Source: Henckelia pumila
Taxonomy: Eukaryota; Streptophyta; Magnoliopsida; Lamiales; Gesneriaceae
Direction of reading: 5' to 3'
Assembly (NCBI RefSeq): GCF_033568475.1
Contig: NW_027331831.1
Coordinates: 11,222,001 to 11,286,000, forward strand
DNA: 64,000 nucleotides
The notes beneath the pieces are model-generated. The model was not told the DNA's origin. It was given only the letters and a program-made list of their open reading frames with translations, and searched no databases. This document shows positions 12,007 through 23,785 of the stretch, piece by piece. Positions within the stretch are counted from its first letter, which is position 1. Each line of letters starts with the position of its first letter. A program made the position numbers and the translations under genes.

Positions 12007-12467
12007 TTACTTGGAGACAACAATACATAATATCAAGAAAAGTAAAACACAAAGAACTGTTGACACACAACCGAAACAACAACAAATTTCATCTCCAGTA
12101 TATGTTGGGGGTGTTCGAACGACTCGAGGGATGTGAGGAGGTGAAAGTGACCTGTGCTCAGCGGTTGGTGTGGAACTCTCAACATTGGATGATGTTTCAT
12201 TGACAATCACCTCATGATTCACAACTTTTCTATTCACACAGTTGCCCGATGTTCCACCACTCGATGCATTTCCAGTATACATAGTCTGCATATTAGGCAC
12301 ATTATGGATCCGATGGTAGTCATCATACCAAATGAACTTGTTTGGATGTTTCAAAGATGCTGGACAGATGTAGTAATACTTTCCAGGATGGCTATGAGTT
12401 CACCAGCTTGTCGTAGAATCATTAAACCATTCCCACATTGACATTGGGGTGGATTTTGCGACTCCAT
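12007..12467 (-). pseudogene. GRF-type zinc-finger protein with C-terminal membrane segment, frameshifted
   Basis: From the ATG at 12465-12467 the minus strand reads MESQNPPQCQCG, giving the CxCG half of a GRF zinc finger. Further on, in another frame, it reads SHPGKYYYICPAS then PNKFIWYDD. These match the second half of the GRF motif (T..NPGR.F..C then F.W.D). At least one indel and a stop between 12370 and 12440 separate the halves. The last 115 codons (ATG at 12354) continue as a Ser/Thr/Pro-rich linker and end in a Cys-rich hydrophobic segment (CCCFGCVSTVLCVLLFLILC), which looks like a tail anchor. The expected Cys after the ICP position is replaced or lost. GRF fingers bind single-stranded nucleic acid in other proteins; the role inside a Harbinger element is unknown. 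Confidence 0.55.
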
Positions 12468-13381
12468 ATCACTGATCAGTTAATAAATTAAAATGATCCA
12501 ACCATAAAATATAATTAAGAATTGTATATGAACCATAATTATAAATTCCATAATTTGACTAATATTACGTAATGTAACAAAACAGATGTATGCTAAAACA
12601 GATCAACCAGGCGCAAAAATTCGGTTCTCATTGATGTTTAGTCCTCGAAAATCTACTATATAATTTTTTATATTTATTTTTAACCAATAATTTACATAGT
12701 GCCACAAGTTATCTTCTTATGTACGTGAATCGGTGAAAACAAATGGTGACAATTGACAAACAACAAAGATGAAGGTATGAGTATTGTGTTACATACATAT
12801 CATAAGCATCAACATATGACTTATTTCAATGTTTGAAAGCGAGAATAAACATCTTATCCTTATTACCCAGAATGACAACAAAATAAATAAACTGAATGGA
12901 ATAAAAAATTTAAAGAAACCAATTTTAGCAAAAACCCTAATTTTAATTAGGTCACTTACCACACAAATCAAAAAACATAACATGGGCTTACCGATATTAG
13001 TGGAGTTGGGTTGCCTCGCCAATTGAGATGATAAGTACTATTTTCAGAAGAGAAGAAAACCTGTAGTGAAGCTCTTGGATGGTGGCGTGAGGTAAAGAAA
13101 AGATTGAAAGAAACCATGAACTACATGAAAAGGTGTGCAGGGGTATTTTTGGCAATGAAGTCAAATGTACATTATCAATCATTCAAAATAAAATTCAGTC
13201 AAACACCATATAACTCATACTAGTATATTAATTGTCTACCTGTTTTTTTTCACAATCCCAAATATAATCTATCAATCTTTCATCCCATCTCACGTATCAA
13301 ACGATACTGTTCTTAAAAACCAGACAAACACTAGACAAATATGTAATCCTAAGGTAATCCCTTCTACCAAACCGGGCCTAA

Positions 13382-13842
13382 TTAAGAATTAATGGAGGAA
13401 TGGATTGGTTGCTCTCCAAAAATTCAAGAATCTTCCTCACATGCTATTGAGGAAAAACCACATATATCTTCTTTATTGAATTTGGCATTTCATGGATTCG
13501 GAAATGAAAACCTCACTAATCACTATGGGTATACAAAAAGAGGCATTCACTATTTATATGGTGATGAAACCATACATAATATAGAAGAAAAAAATCAAAG
13601 CTTATAAGCATTATTTTTTTAAAAAAGGACTCATAGTCCATTCAAAATGATTATTCATAAATATTTTGAGATATATTCAAAAGAATAATATAAAATAATA
13701 ATTTTAATAAAAAAAGTAATAAAATTAAAATTGATGATAAATAATAAGAATAATAATGACCATTGTCGTCTCTGAATACTGCGGTCATTTATATTGAAAG
13801 TTTACTTTTTATTTAGTGTTAGGTCAAGACATTAATAATTTA

Positions 13843-13926
<84 letters not shown>

Positions 13927-14074
13927 AATAAATAAGATATTATTAGATAAGGGAATTTTAGGACTTTAAAATAATATAAGGTTATATTATAAAATTTTAA
14001 GTAAATATGACCACTTTTAAAAATTGATGTTTTTTTTAAAGATAAATACAATCTATTCATTAGTTAAGTTATTC
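13382..14074. other. AT-rich spacer right of the Harbinger element
   Basis: Apart from the AAT microsatellite, nothing convincing is seen. A 71-codon frame at 13392-13607 has no recognisable features and is treated as chance. Confidence 0.4.
13843..13919. repeat. (AAT)n microsatellite
   Basis: About 25 uninterrupted AAT units, followed by a short (AAAT)n run to about 13936. A Leu-only reading of the opposite strand here is an artefact of the repeat. Confidence 0.95.
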
Positions 14075-14425
14075 TAGCTTACATCCACCAGCCAAGTGGG
14101 ATAAGGATCTCCAATTCAAAACATTGGTGAAGTTTGATATAAGGCAAATTGAGCAATCCAATGAGCAGTTATTTGCATTTTCACTCAAACAATGAAACCC
14201 AAGAAAATCCCCCTGATGGCCCAGTTCTAAAATGTCAGAAATCACGTTGGCTTCAATATGATATACTCATCTTTACCATTTTTTTTAATTCACTGCTTGA
14301 ACTGCAGAGCTGCAATCAGAATACACCATAGTGTTAGAAAGATACATTCGTGTTGCCAACTGCATCCCAAATAGCATAGCTGCTAATTCAGCAGCCGTCA
14401 CCGAGCCTGGATGTCGAATACCTTT
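14075..14425 (-). pseudogene. RNase H-like (RVT_3 type) domain relic
   Basis: The minus strand from about 14425 reads VTAAELAAMLFGMQLA, the conserved acidic helix of plant RNase H-like domains. It then reads VYSDCSSAVQAV, with the second catalytic Asp. After a frameshift it reads ISDILELGHQGDF and AHWIAQFAL, the C-terminal part of the fold. Stops and indels break the frame. Such domains occur both in non-LTR retrotransposons and in free-standing plant RNase H-like genes; no reverse transcriptase part is visible to decide which. Confidence 0.6.
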
Positions 14426-14431
14426 AGGCAC

Positions 14432-14639
14432 CGTTTGGTTCATAGATTGAACGATGATGGATTAATAATATAAGGATTTTAAATCAATATAACTTGGATT
14501 AGATAATGGTGCATGACACTAATACTTGGAAGAACTTGAGCCAAGCATTGGACAAAGCAAGAATGATTAATAACTTGGATAGCTGATGCTGCACAAGTCC
14601 TATCTCGATGATTTCGGATCACCGCTCCCACACTAAAGC
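14432..14639. mobile_element. Possible truncated Harbinger-type MITE
   Basis: The sequence beginning near GGCACCGTTTGGTTC (14432) has the GC-rich start typical of Tourist/Harbinger termini and is followed by AT-rich subterminal DNA. No matching right terminus was found before the LTR start at 14640, so it would be truncated. Confidence 0.3.
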
Positions 14640-15530
14640 TGTGAGGGCCCGTTTAGGGGTGAGAAAAATATCGATTTAACTGAAATAACCTACCGAACCG
14701 AATTAAATCAAAAATTCGATTCGGTTTAATCGGTCAATCATTTTTTTTCTTCAAAAATATCGGTTAATTCGATTTAGTCGGTTCGGTTTTGGTTTTGAAT
14801 TTTAAAAAATTGGTTAAATCGATTTAATATATATTTTCTAAAAAATTATTCTTGGGCTTAATTTGAACTTTGAATTCAGATTATTTTATATTGGGCTTTA
14901 TACAACATGTCCAAAACCAAAAAAGAAAACTCATTTGTTGCCCTAGCCCAACTCCAACTTCATCCTGGCATCGTCTTCTTCGCAAAACCTTTCTCTGCGT
15001 TCCAGAGAGTCCAGCCACAAGTCATACAACTTCTTCCTCTTTGAACCAATAGACTAAAAAGGTTAGAGGTAAATCGGTTTTTGTTTATGGAAAATAGGTA
15101 AATCTACTTCATCTTCGAACCAACTGTATCTTCTCGATTTTGGTCATTCTCCTCGATTTAGGTCATGATGTGGCTTAAACCCAGTGACATTATTGATTTG
15201 TGGTGGTCTCTAAATTGGTTTTTGTTTTCTTAAATTTTTTTTAAAACATCGGTTATTTCGGTCGTTAACCGAAATAACCGATGTTTAATCGATTCGGTTA
15301 AGTTGGTTTCTATGCTAAAGATCGATCGGTTCTGCTGTTCAAAAAAAGATTTCGGTCGGTTTGGTTTTGCTAATTTCGGTTCAGTCGATTCGGTTTTGAC
15401 CGATTGCACAACCCTAGTTCCGTTTCTGATTTATATTTAATCAGCACGCATTCATGATTAATTAGTGTAAACAACGAAAACGAGTTAAAAATTTGCTTTC
15501 GGGCCTACCAAAAATTCGGCATAGCCTTTT
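14640..15530 (-). repeat. Left LTR of a nested, internally deleted gypsy element
   Basis: The sequence TGTGAGGGCCCGTT at 14640-14653 resumes after an insertion at 15417 and continues to about 15530. It matches the right LTR at 20228-20340 closely. It then joins directly to gag sequence near 15530, so the rest of this LTR and all of pol have been lost by deletion. An hAT-like element interrupts it at 14654-15416. Confidence 0.7.
14654..15416. mobile_element. Non-autonomous hAT-like element (763 bp)
   Basis: It begins TAGGGGTGAG and ends CACAACCCTA, which are imperfect inverted termini of hAT type. The subterminal regions are full of CGGTT/AACCG motifs in both orientations. The flanks GGCCCGTT (14646-14653) and GTTCCGTT (15417-15424) form an 8-bp target duplication with two mismatches. 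The uninterrupted target is present in the sister LTR at 20233-20245. No transposase is present. Confidence 0.75.
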
Positions 15531-15934
15531 GAGGTCCTGGGAACTGCTGCTGAGTAGAACATCTTGGTTGGGAGAAAGTGGGTTGTTGAGCCAACTGAGG
15601 AGCAAAATGTCAAGGTGCTGGAGCTTGTGGAAACTGGCTAAATTGAGACGAGTTATACTATTGTCCTACCCCATTGTGGAAAACCTTGGAATAATGTCCC
15701 GGTAGGCCACACGTACGACAAACTCCTATACAATGGTCGGAAGAATGCATGCCCCCACACCTATTACACGATTCTTTGGGAAACCCTATAGATCCCTCAC
15801 CACGTGAACTACTAGAACTGGAGGAAGTGCTAAATCACTTCTTCTTGAATTGCTTTCCCCTAGGCTTAAATCTTTGCGGCCTAGGTTGCTGAAATGATTG
15901 CTGGGGTGCAAAAGATATGTTTGCTGAAAATTAT

Positions 15935-17921
15935 TGTGAGACCTCGGTTCTAAACATCTAAACTCGAGTAATAAAATCATACATCGAATAAATCAATGCT
16001 CAAAATAATTCAAGCAAGGAAAGGAAATTTTTTTTAAATAGTGCTGCGCTCGGGCGGTAGAAAACTACCGCTCGGGTGTGGCCAAAATCGCAACCTTTCT
16101 ATTTTGCTCAATTGGGGGTGCGCTCGGGCTGCCAAAATTGGCCGCCCGGGCACCCCCTGCTGCAGACCCATTTTTGAAAAACAAAGCTCTGAACCTGATT
16201 TTTCAATAGTAAATCCATTCCACAACATGCCGGGATAAAATTACACGCATTGAAAATATAAAATAACATTACGTAATCAAAACGATACGGTTCAAAACAA
16301 GAACAAGCTCTAAACATGCTTCAAAACAACCAAAAGTCGACATGCTAATAGCTCCTAAACCAAAGTCCCACTTCTATTCCTCGATCTCGATGCTAACCAA
16401 GTCTCCTCTGACTCTATCCTGCCCCACTTGTTTCCAAGTACACATACAAAACAAAGCAACATCCAGATAACTCCGGTGAGAATGATATTCACAGTAAAAG
16501 CAACATATCATGCAATAACAAGTAATATATCAAAGACATGATATAAAGATAACATATTAAATGTTAATACGAATAAAATGCATGCCTTTAAAATCGGGAT
16601 ATCAACTCTGAAAATCGAATGAATTTTTGCTATTCTCTTGGGATCCCGAGGATGAGATCACGTAACAACTCACCGACTCTCTCGATCGAGGTGGTGTCCC
16701 GTATCTCCATCCTCTAGACTTTGGTGCGACTATAAGGAGTATGCTGACACTGGGTGAACTTATACAACCCAGGCCACTCGAATATAGCCCCCAAAATGTC
16801 TAAACAAAAAGGGTCATTCAGCCCGCTGAAATCAAAGATTTAGGATCGAGATGAATGCATATAGAAAACTCAAAGCATAAAACCATAATTCAATTAATAA
16901 CAAGAGTTCAATCAACATAATACAAGTTCCCCATTTTAGAACAAGTATTGATGCAAGTTTGTGATTTAGGGGAAACTCAAGAACTATCTATCTTGAGTGT
17001 TCATTCCCACTTAACCGATGTCTACTTATACCTTTCGATTCAAAAGCTCCAACTCTGGATAAGCTACAATAAGAGATTTATATCAAAATCTATTCAACCA
17101 AAAAATCAAACGATCAAGGTATAACTCTTTACCGCTCTTCAACTAACTCTTCGACGATTCGAATTCTGCTAACTCTGGGCTCAACAATCTTCAAACCAAT
17201 CTGTACGGAGGCAAATAGAGGATAAAAAACGACAATCAAACTCAAACTAACACGGTTCAATCAATTAAAATCAAACGATAACCCAAAACTCAAACCGGCG
17301 GCATAACTGCTATATTCTGAACAATTTGAAATCACAGACAGCAGTATAATATCGAAACCAACTAAATACAATACCAAATCATCAATAACAATTCCAATCC
17401 AACAAATCTCAAAACTCCATTTTTTAAATAGGCTACCAAAAATCATAACAATTCCAAACGACGCTCTTTTTCCGATCCGACTGAGAATAAATGATAAGAA
17501 CTAGTTCAAGAACATCATACTCGAAACTCATTCGATTCTAACAACATTCGAAAAATGAAATATAACTGATCGGAGAAAAACTTACAATAGAACGAAGCTA
17601 TCGATGCCGGGATCTCTAAACTAACTTCGAATTAAAATTCTACCGAACGGATCGACCGAAAACCGAAGAAGAAAAGCTTGAAGATCTCGCTCTATGCTTC
17701 AATGGAGGAGACAGCTAAGGGAGAAGAAGGAGATGAGGTGGAAGTGAAGACCAAGTCAACTTCCAAGTTAAGATATTATAACAAATTCCAATTTTGCATT
17801 CTAGTCCCTGAAAAATCCAAAAATTGCAAAATAGATCCTGATCAATAACAAATCGATCCTCGAATTCTATAATCTCCGATTATCTCAAATAAACTCAATT
17901 AAGATAAATTGGGGCGTTACA
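15935..17921 (-). mobile_element. Solo LTR A of a gypsy element (1987 bp), TSD ATTAT
   Basis: It starts TGTGAGACC and ends GGGGCGTTACA, with perfect 5-bp duplications ATTAT at 15930-15934 and 17922-17926. There is no internal region, so it is a solo LTR left by LTR-LTR recombination. GC-rich CGCTCGGG repeats lie at 16040-16165. Confidence 0.85.
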
Positions 17922-18017
17922 ATTATGCACTGTCAGCGGGTGCTTGAATTGTATAATTGTGGTAGGCCCTTCTCAACCCTTATTCATGCCTAATAGCTTT
18001 GTCCACCGCATTGGCAT

Positions 18018-19321
18018 TGTAGCGCCCTTACTCGAGACATCACTAAACAGACTAATAATCATGCATAATTAAACTTAACAACAACATAAATTAAACTCCG
18101 GAAACAACTCAAGTACTTTTACAACCCCAAACGAAAAGACGGATGATAATCTCAATTTGTAATATTAATACAATCACAATAGAAATCATATCTCTGCACG
18201 AGAAACAAAACTTCAACTAGATCACCACCGAAAACTAAACTGCTCTAGCCACTGCCCCGGCTGTCCGATCCGTCCAACCTAAGACCAGTCCTATGGAATG
18301 AGATGTCAAAGATGAAAACAAGAGCGTGAGTAAAATAGCCCAATACGAGAATGTACGAGTATCAAAACCGATATGATGCATGCAAATGCGAAATTCTCGG
18401 ATATCAAGGATCAAGTCTAGAATCTCATGCTCAGTCTAGAGGCGCCTGAGTGTGTATTCTCTGATCTGCCCGAGGCATGTTTTGGCTCCAACACTCAACA
18501 AGACGTGGACCTACAATGTACAGGGTCATCATAGCTCGCGGGTCCCATTGGATACTGTAACTCTCGATACCCAACAGTCCAAAAAACAGAACAGGGCTGA
18601 GCGGCCCCCAACAATTAGGTATATCTCAAAGATATTAGGTTCAACGTGATATGTCATCTATAATATGCCAAAACAACAATGTTGTAAATGGCGGGAGGCG
18701 GTGGCGGGGCGGTCAGTGACCGCCTACCGCCTCGGTCGCCTAGGCGGTTGAATTTTTTTAACAATATTTTATAGGTAAATTATATATAATCAAAAAATGT
18801 AATTACAAATTGTCATAATTTTTTATGTAATATATGTAATTAAATAATATTTATGCATAAAAAAGCTTTATACGATATAATAAAATATAAACAAAGTGCA
18901 AATAAATATATAAATGCAAACTAACAAGATTATTAAGGTGGTGGCAGATGGCGGCAGCGGCAGCGACAGCAAAAGCGGGCGGCAAGTGGAGGTTTGAGAC
19001 AACTGGTGGCTGATGGTGGATGACACTTGAGAGAACTCGAGAGAGAAATCGAGGGAAATATGTGAAGGAAATCAATGAAATCGACTCCTATTTATAGTCT
19101 TGATCCAGTTTGGTTCAGAAGATCTTGACTCAATCTAATCTGACACGTGTCACAATTTCATCCATCTAGTTGGATTAATTAAGTTAAGATAATATGAATT
19201 ATTGTCGGGTGGATCCCACATTTTGATCCTCAATTAACTGATTAATTAATAATGCTTAATTAAAAACTTTTTAATCTCATCTTGAATATACTTTATTCAA
19301 ACAAGGATTCGGGTCATTACA
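18018..19321 (-). mobile_element. Solo LTR B of a gypsy element (1304 bp), TSD GGCAT
   Basis: It starts TGTAGCGCCC and ends GGGTCATTACA, with perfect 5-bp duplications GGCAT at 18013-18017 and 19322-19326. It lies within the same gag gene as solo LTR A, 96 bp away. A GC-rich GGCGG-repeat segment near 18680-18750 may be a further small insertion. Confidence 0.85.
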
Positions 19322-21589
19322 GGCATAATCATCTGGGCTGCTAGCCAAAACCAAAGAGTACAATTTCTGATTCAACTCTTCCATAAACTTTTCAAGTTTT
19401 GATTCATCTTTGATAGCGATACGAGGCACATAAGTGAGCAGTGAAGACAACTTCCAGGCATAATCAGCAGCACTCAAGTCACCCTGTACTAGGTTGAATA
19501 AATAAGATGTTTTATCCGCTACAAAATAAGGTGGATCGTATTCTTGTCTAAATTTGGTGCAGAAAGCATCCCAAGTAACGGGTTTACCAGCTTCAAGCAT
19601 AGCCTTTTGCATGGCCTCCCACCAGCGCTCAACAGTTTCTTTCAATTGTAAAACCACCAATATTATCCTTCGATCAAAACCATAGTTCACCAATCCGAAC
19701 AAATTTTTATAGCCCTTAACCAAGATTCTGCTTTCTCACTACCTTCGTCCCCATTGAAGATAGGCGGGTTCAATCTCTAAAGTCTGGCAACCACCAACTC
19801 CATCTCAGTCACTTGTTGCGTCAACTGGTCTACTACATCGTGTATGTCTTGGCCTACGTCTCTAGCAGCACGACCACGTCTCCCACGAATGACTCCATCA
19901 AAGTCAATTTCATTCTGGGCACCGGATTCTTGGACAAAATTTTCCTTTTTCCATCTCTATGTCTAGGAGCCATCTAAAGAAAAAATCAAGATCAAATCCT
20001 CAAACAACAAGATAGCACTAGAAGATAGCATAACCCTAGGCATACAAGCTTAACAAAAAGTTAAAGCCTAGTTAACTACTAGTTCTAAATAAACAATTGA
20101 AATAAAACATAGCAAGTAAATTAAGAGCATGTAGTCAAACACATACGCAATCATCTTCATTCATGCCTAGACTCAAGTGTCTTAGAATCTAATTCGAGCA
20201 TATCCCAGTTTATGCTCTGATGCCAAATGTGAGGGTCCGTTCTTGATTTATATTTAATTAGCATGCATTTAGGATTAATTAGTGTAAATAGCAAAAATGA
20301 GTTAAAAATTTTCTTTCGGAGCTACCGAAATTCGGCATGACATCCGCGTAAATAGGACATACCTAGGGAAATCAAAAACTCAAACAACAATACTTTACTC
20401 GAAAATAGTGTCATCACAACAATCACACACCTATAGCCACACTAACCAGGACTAAACATATGCATGCCGGCAAGGCTTAAACACACCAACAAGCAAATCC
20501 CAAACATCGTAAAAAAGTATATATATCGATACAGATACACAGGCATCTCCCTGGCAAATAAAAAGACTCCGAAATAACGACAGTATCTGGGGCCTCTGAC
20601 AATAACTCAATACACTCATATGGCTCCACTGGCAGAAACACCGCCAGTTGCATCAGAACCACCTGTGTAACCTGCCATGGCAATAACGACAAAAACCACA
20701 GCAGTCCCAAGGAACAGGGGTCAAACCCCAGTACGAAGACCAAATAAATTACAACAAATATAAATGATATGTAAAATAACTAATGCAATGCAAGTGTGTG
20801 GTACCAAAGGAAAAACAGATATCGAATCTGGATCCAAAGAACAGTAGCTATAATTGTGGCCACCTGTGCTAGGGGTGAGACGCCTCAATTACGTCCTCGA
20901 CCCTGCAACAGTATGTGTCAGGGGAGACATTTTGCATAACTGCGCGGCCCTTACGCTAGTCATCAGAGGTGAGACGTCAATATTCCCTCAGCTCTGATGT
21001 CTAAAACAACTCATCAACGAGTGGATAATAGTCTTAGAAATAAGAGGATAATGACCAATATGAATACAATGCATCAGCAAGCATAAACATCATTTAAAAC
21101 ATATAAGTAAGCCAAACACCTCAAATAGCAACTGCCACGTTACACATCGTTATAAACGTTGTAAGAAAGTTGATCAATCCGTACCTCAATAGTCAATAAT
21201 TTACCACAATAATTCTTACAAAACTCGGTGTGTTTCTTGGTTATTCCGAACCTGTGGCAATTATCATTCTCATTAATTCTAATATATATCAACTTCCAAA
21301 CAATCCAATTATGCCATCCTAGAATCGAAAATGCCCAAATCCAAATTTTGAAATTTTCGAAAAATGGCCATAAATTCCAGAACTATTATATACAATTTCT
21401 AAGGCATTTCAATATCCAAAATTCTAATAATTCAAATCAATAATTCAAAAATCCCTAAAAATGCATTCCGAAAATTCGTAATAAATTCCAGAAAAATAGA
21501 AAATTTGATCGATACCTCCAATCGGCTCAAATATATCACCTACAACCAACAAATAATCGCATATCAATCATATGATTTGGAGGAAAACA

Positions 21590-22125
21590 GTTGTCCAAGA
21601 ATCCGTTTCCCAGAATGAGATTTACTTTGATGGAGTCATTCATGGGAGACGTGATCGTGTTGCTAGAGATGTAGGCCAAGACATCCACGCTGTAATAGAC
21701 CAATTGTCACACCAAGTGAGTGAGATGAAGATGGTGGTTGCTAGATTTCAGAGATTGAACCCGCCTATCTTCAATGGGGACGGAGGTAGTGAGAAAGCAT
21801 AATCTTGGTTAAGGGCTATGAACCTGTTCGTGTTGGTGAACTATGATTCTGATCGAAGGGTGAGATTTATGGTTTTACAATTGAAAAAAACTGTTGAACA
21901 CTGGTGGGAGGCCATGTAAAAGGCTCTCCTTGAGGATTGTAAACTTGTTACCTGGGATGTTTTTTGCACCAAATTCAGAAAAGAATACGCTCCACCTTCT
22001 TTTGTAGCGGAGAAAACATCTGATTTCTTTAACCTAGTATAGGGTGACTTGAGTGTTGCAGAGTATGCCAGGAAGTTGTCTTCACTGCTCACTTATGTTG
22101 CTCACGTAGTTGCCCATGTGATCAA
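21590..22125 (+). pseudogene. Inverted gag fragment inside the LTR
   Basis: The plus strand reads the same gag as 19973-19322: QDIHAVIDQLSHQVSEM, then NPPIFNGDGG, then the capsid-like segment TWDVFCTKFRKEY and YARKLSSLLTY. It lies in the opposite orientation to that gag and has several stops (for example at 21800 and 22042). It is flanked by two copies of LTR sequence (21284-21535 and 22147-22395). Confidence 0.75.
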
Positions 22126-23581
22126 AATTCTATATATATATATATGTATATATATCAACTTCCAAACAATCCAGTTATACCATCCTAGGGTTGAAAATGT
22201 CTAAATCCAAATTCGAAATTTGCGAAAAATGCCCATAAATTCCAGAACTATTATATACAATTTTTAAGGCATTTCAATATCCAAATTTCTAATAATTCCA
22301 CTCAATAATTCAAAATTACCTAAACATGTATTCTGAAAATTTGTAATAAATTTCAGAAAAATAGGAAATTCGATCGATACCCCCAATCCGCTCAACACTA
22401 CAAGAAAATGTCAATTCAACAACACACAAAAGACAACGGTTTTATGGCAAAACCGTTGTCTTGAACTCTTTAACAACGGTTTTCACTAAAATCGTTGTCT
22501 TTAAACATTTTTTTTATCAAAGACAACGGTTTTTGAAAAACCGTTGTCTATTAGCGGGTTTTTTTGGAGCTACAACAACGGTTTTTGGCAACCGTTGTCT
22601 TTGTGCATTTTTTTTAAGGTCAAATACAACGGTTTTTAAAAACCGTTGTCTTTAAGCGGATTTTTTTGAAGCTACAACAACGATTTCTTATAATCCGTTG
22701 TCTTTGATATTTTTATTTTTATTTTTATTTTTATTTTTAAAAATGATATATTATTTTCCTTTTCCTGTACGTGCACCATCTATTCCATTTCAAGCTTCTT
22801 CTCTATATCGCGATTCTTTTTTCAACTCTCAACCCTAGCCGCCCACTCTTGTCGTCGAATCGCCGTCCTTTCTCCTGAATCATAAAAACTGTTTTGGGTT
22901 TTTTGTTTCACACATCATAATCTTCATTTTGAGCCAAAGATCGACTGATTCAAGCCCTTTTTTCGTGCGGCCGAAGTGTTGTCGCGACTTGCTTCTGTGA
23001 ACTTCTTCTCCGGTGAGTTTCAACGCCGATTTTCGGTCGATTCTTGGTGTTCTAGCGTGGATTCAAAATTTAAAATATTATGTAACTGAAGTTGTGTTCT
23101 TGCCGCCCGTATGAATCATGATTCGGCAAGTATTGCTGTTGTTTCGTTCCAGCCTTCTTTAGCTTTGAGTTTTGGGATTATAAGTTCTGTTTAAATGTTT
23201 TTCCTAAAGATTTGTTTGATACCTTGCAAAATATTTAGTATATTTTGTTTCGAAAGTCTTTTAATATTTTTTATATTTAGCAAATGAGTAATGAGCATTT
23301 TGATTTCTCCGTTTGATCAATGCTTAGAGTTTTTTTTTTTCAAGGCTTAAGGAGTACGATTTTATTGATCTGTTTGTTACACGTGACATCTGAGTCATTC
23401 AGAGGATCTACGAAAAGCCAAACAAAGAATACATTCACATATAAACAAGGAGCGACATAACTATTCCGTTCTGATCTTTGTGAATCTACAAACCTGGTAA
23501 ATTCTGCTTGATTTTGGGTAATGCGCTGATAGATATTGTCTTAATTGATAACTTGTATTACCGGTAAGCCAACTTTTGTAA

Positions 23582-23785
23582 CTATATGGATGGGTAGAAA
23601 TTTAGCAGGGAAGGTGGGACAAACATTTGAAGAAGCATAGATATGATTTTTGCCTTCCGCTGATCTGCTCCACTTTCTTGAGCGTCCATTTTCACTTGAT
23701 TTTGCAGCTTCTCCATGATATTACTCATCTCCCGAGGTAGGTCGAAAGGGATAAAAACCACGTTATGATTTTTGGTGGAATGCAT
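23582..23785 (-). CDS. Possible captured antisense exon in the CACTA element
   Basis: A 67-codon minus-strand frame with ordinary protein composition (NIMEKLQNQVKMDAQESG near residues 22-39) lies downstream of a poly(T) tract at 23331-23340. On the minus strand that tract would be the poly(A) side of a transcript. It may be a fragment of another host gene taken up in antisense orientation. I do not recognise the family, and chance coding remains possible. Confidence 0.25.
   Translation of the reverse strand: MHSTKNHNVVFIPFDLPREMSNIMEKLQNQVKMDAQESGADQRKAKIISMLLQMFVPPSLLNFYPSI

Larger units (their letters stand above)
6669..13378 (+). mobile_element. PIF/Harbinger DNA transposon, about 6.7 kb, with passenger ORFs
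   Basis: The left terminus GGCCCAGTTTG (6669-6679) and the right terminus CAAACCGGGCC (13368-13378) are inverted repeats matching at 10 of 11 bases. They are flanked by GTA on the left and TAA on the right, compatible with the 3-bp TWA target preference of the superfamily plus one mutation. Inside are a DDE transposase in three exons and a Myb/SANT-like protein on the plus strand, the two standard Harbinger genes. Two further ORFs lie on the minus strand (11117-11545 and 12007-12467). The transposase has two in-frame stops, so this copy cannot be autonomous. Confidence 0.8.
15490..19973 (-). pseudogene. gypsy gag gene, split by two solo LTRs
   Basis: The gag runs on the minus strand in three pieces: 19973-19322, 18017-17922 and 15934 to about 15530. 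The first piece contains the capsid-like domain (ERWWEAMQKAMLEAG, then TWDAFCTKFRQEY). The last contains a CCHC zinc knuckle (CRTCGLPGHYSKVFH, preceded by CNRCGGMHSSDHC). Removing the two solo LTRs, with one target copy each, restores co-linear gag coding through SPDDYANAVDKA. The start ATG is at 19971-19973. Several stop codons occur, including near the N-terminus. A primer-binding-site-like sequence at 20214-20225 and an LTR start at 20228 follow, confirming minus orientation. Confidence 0.75.

Noticed and set aside
13824-14060. 78-codon minus-strand frame rich in Leu
   Set aside because: It is the translation of the (AAT)n microsatellite and is not protein coding.
18670-18770. GGCGG-rich segment within solo LTR B as a separate transposon
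   Set aside because: No matching opposite end or target duplication was found, so it is kept as part of the LTR.
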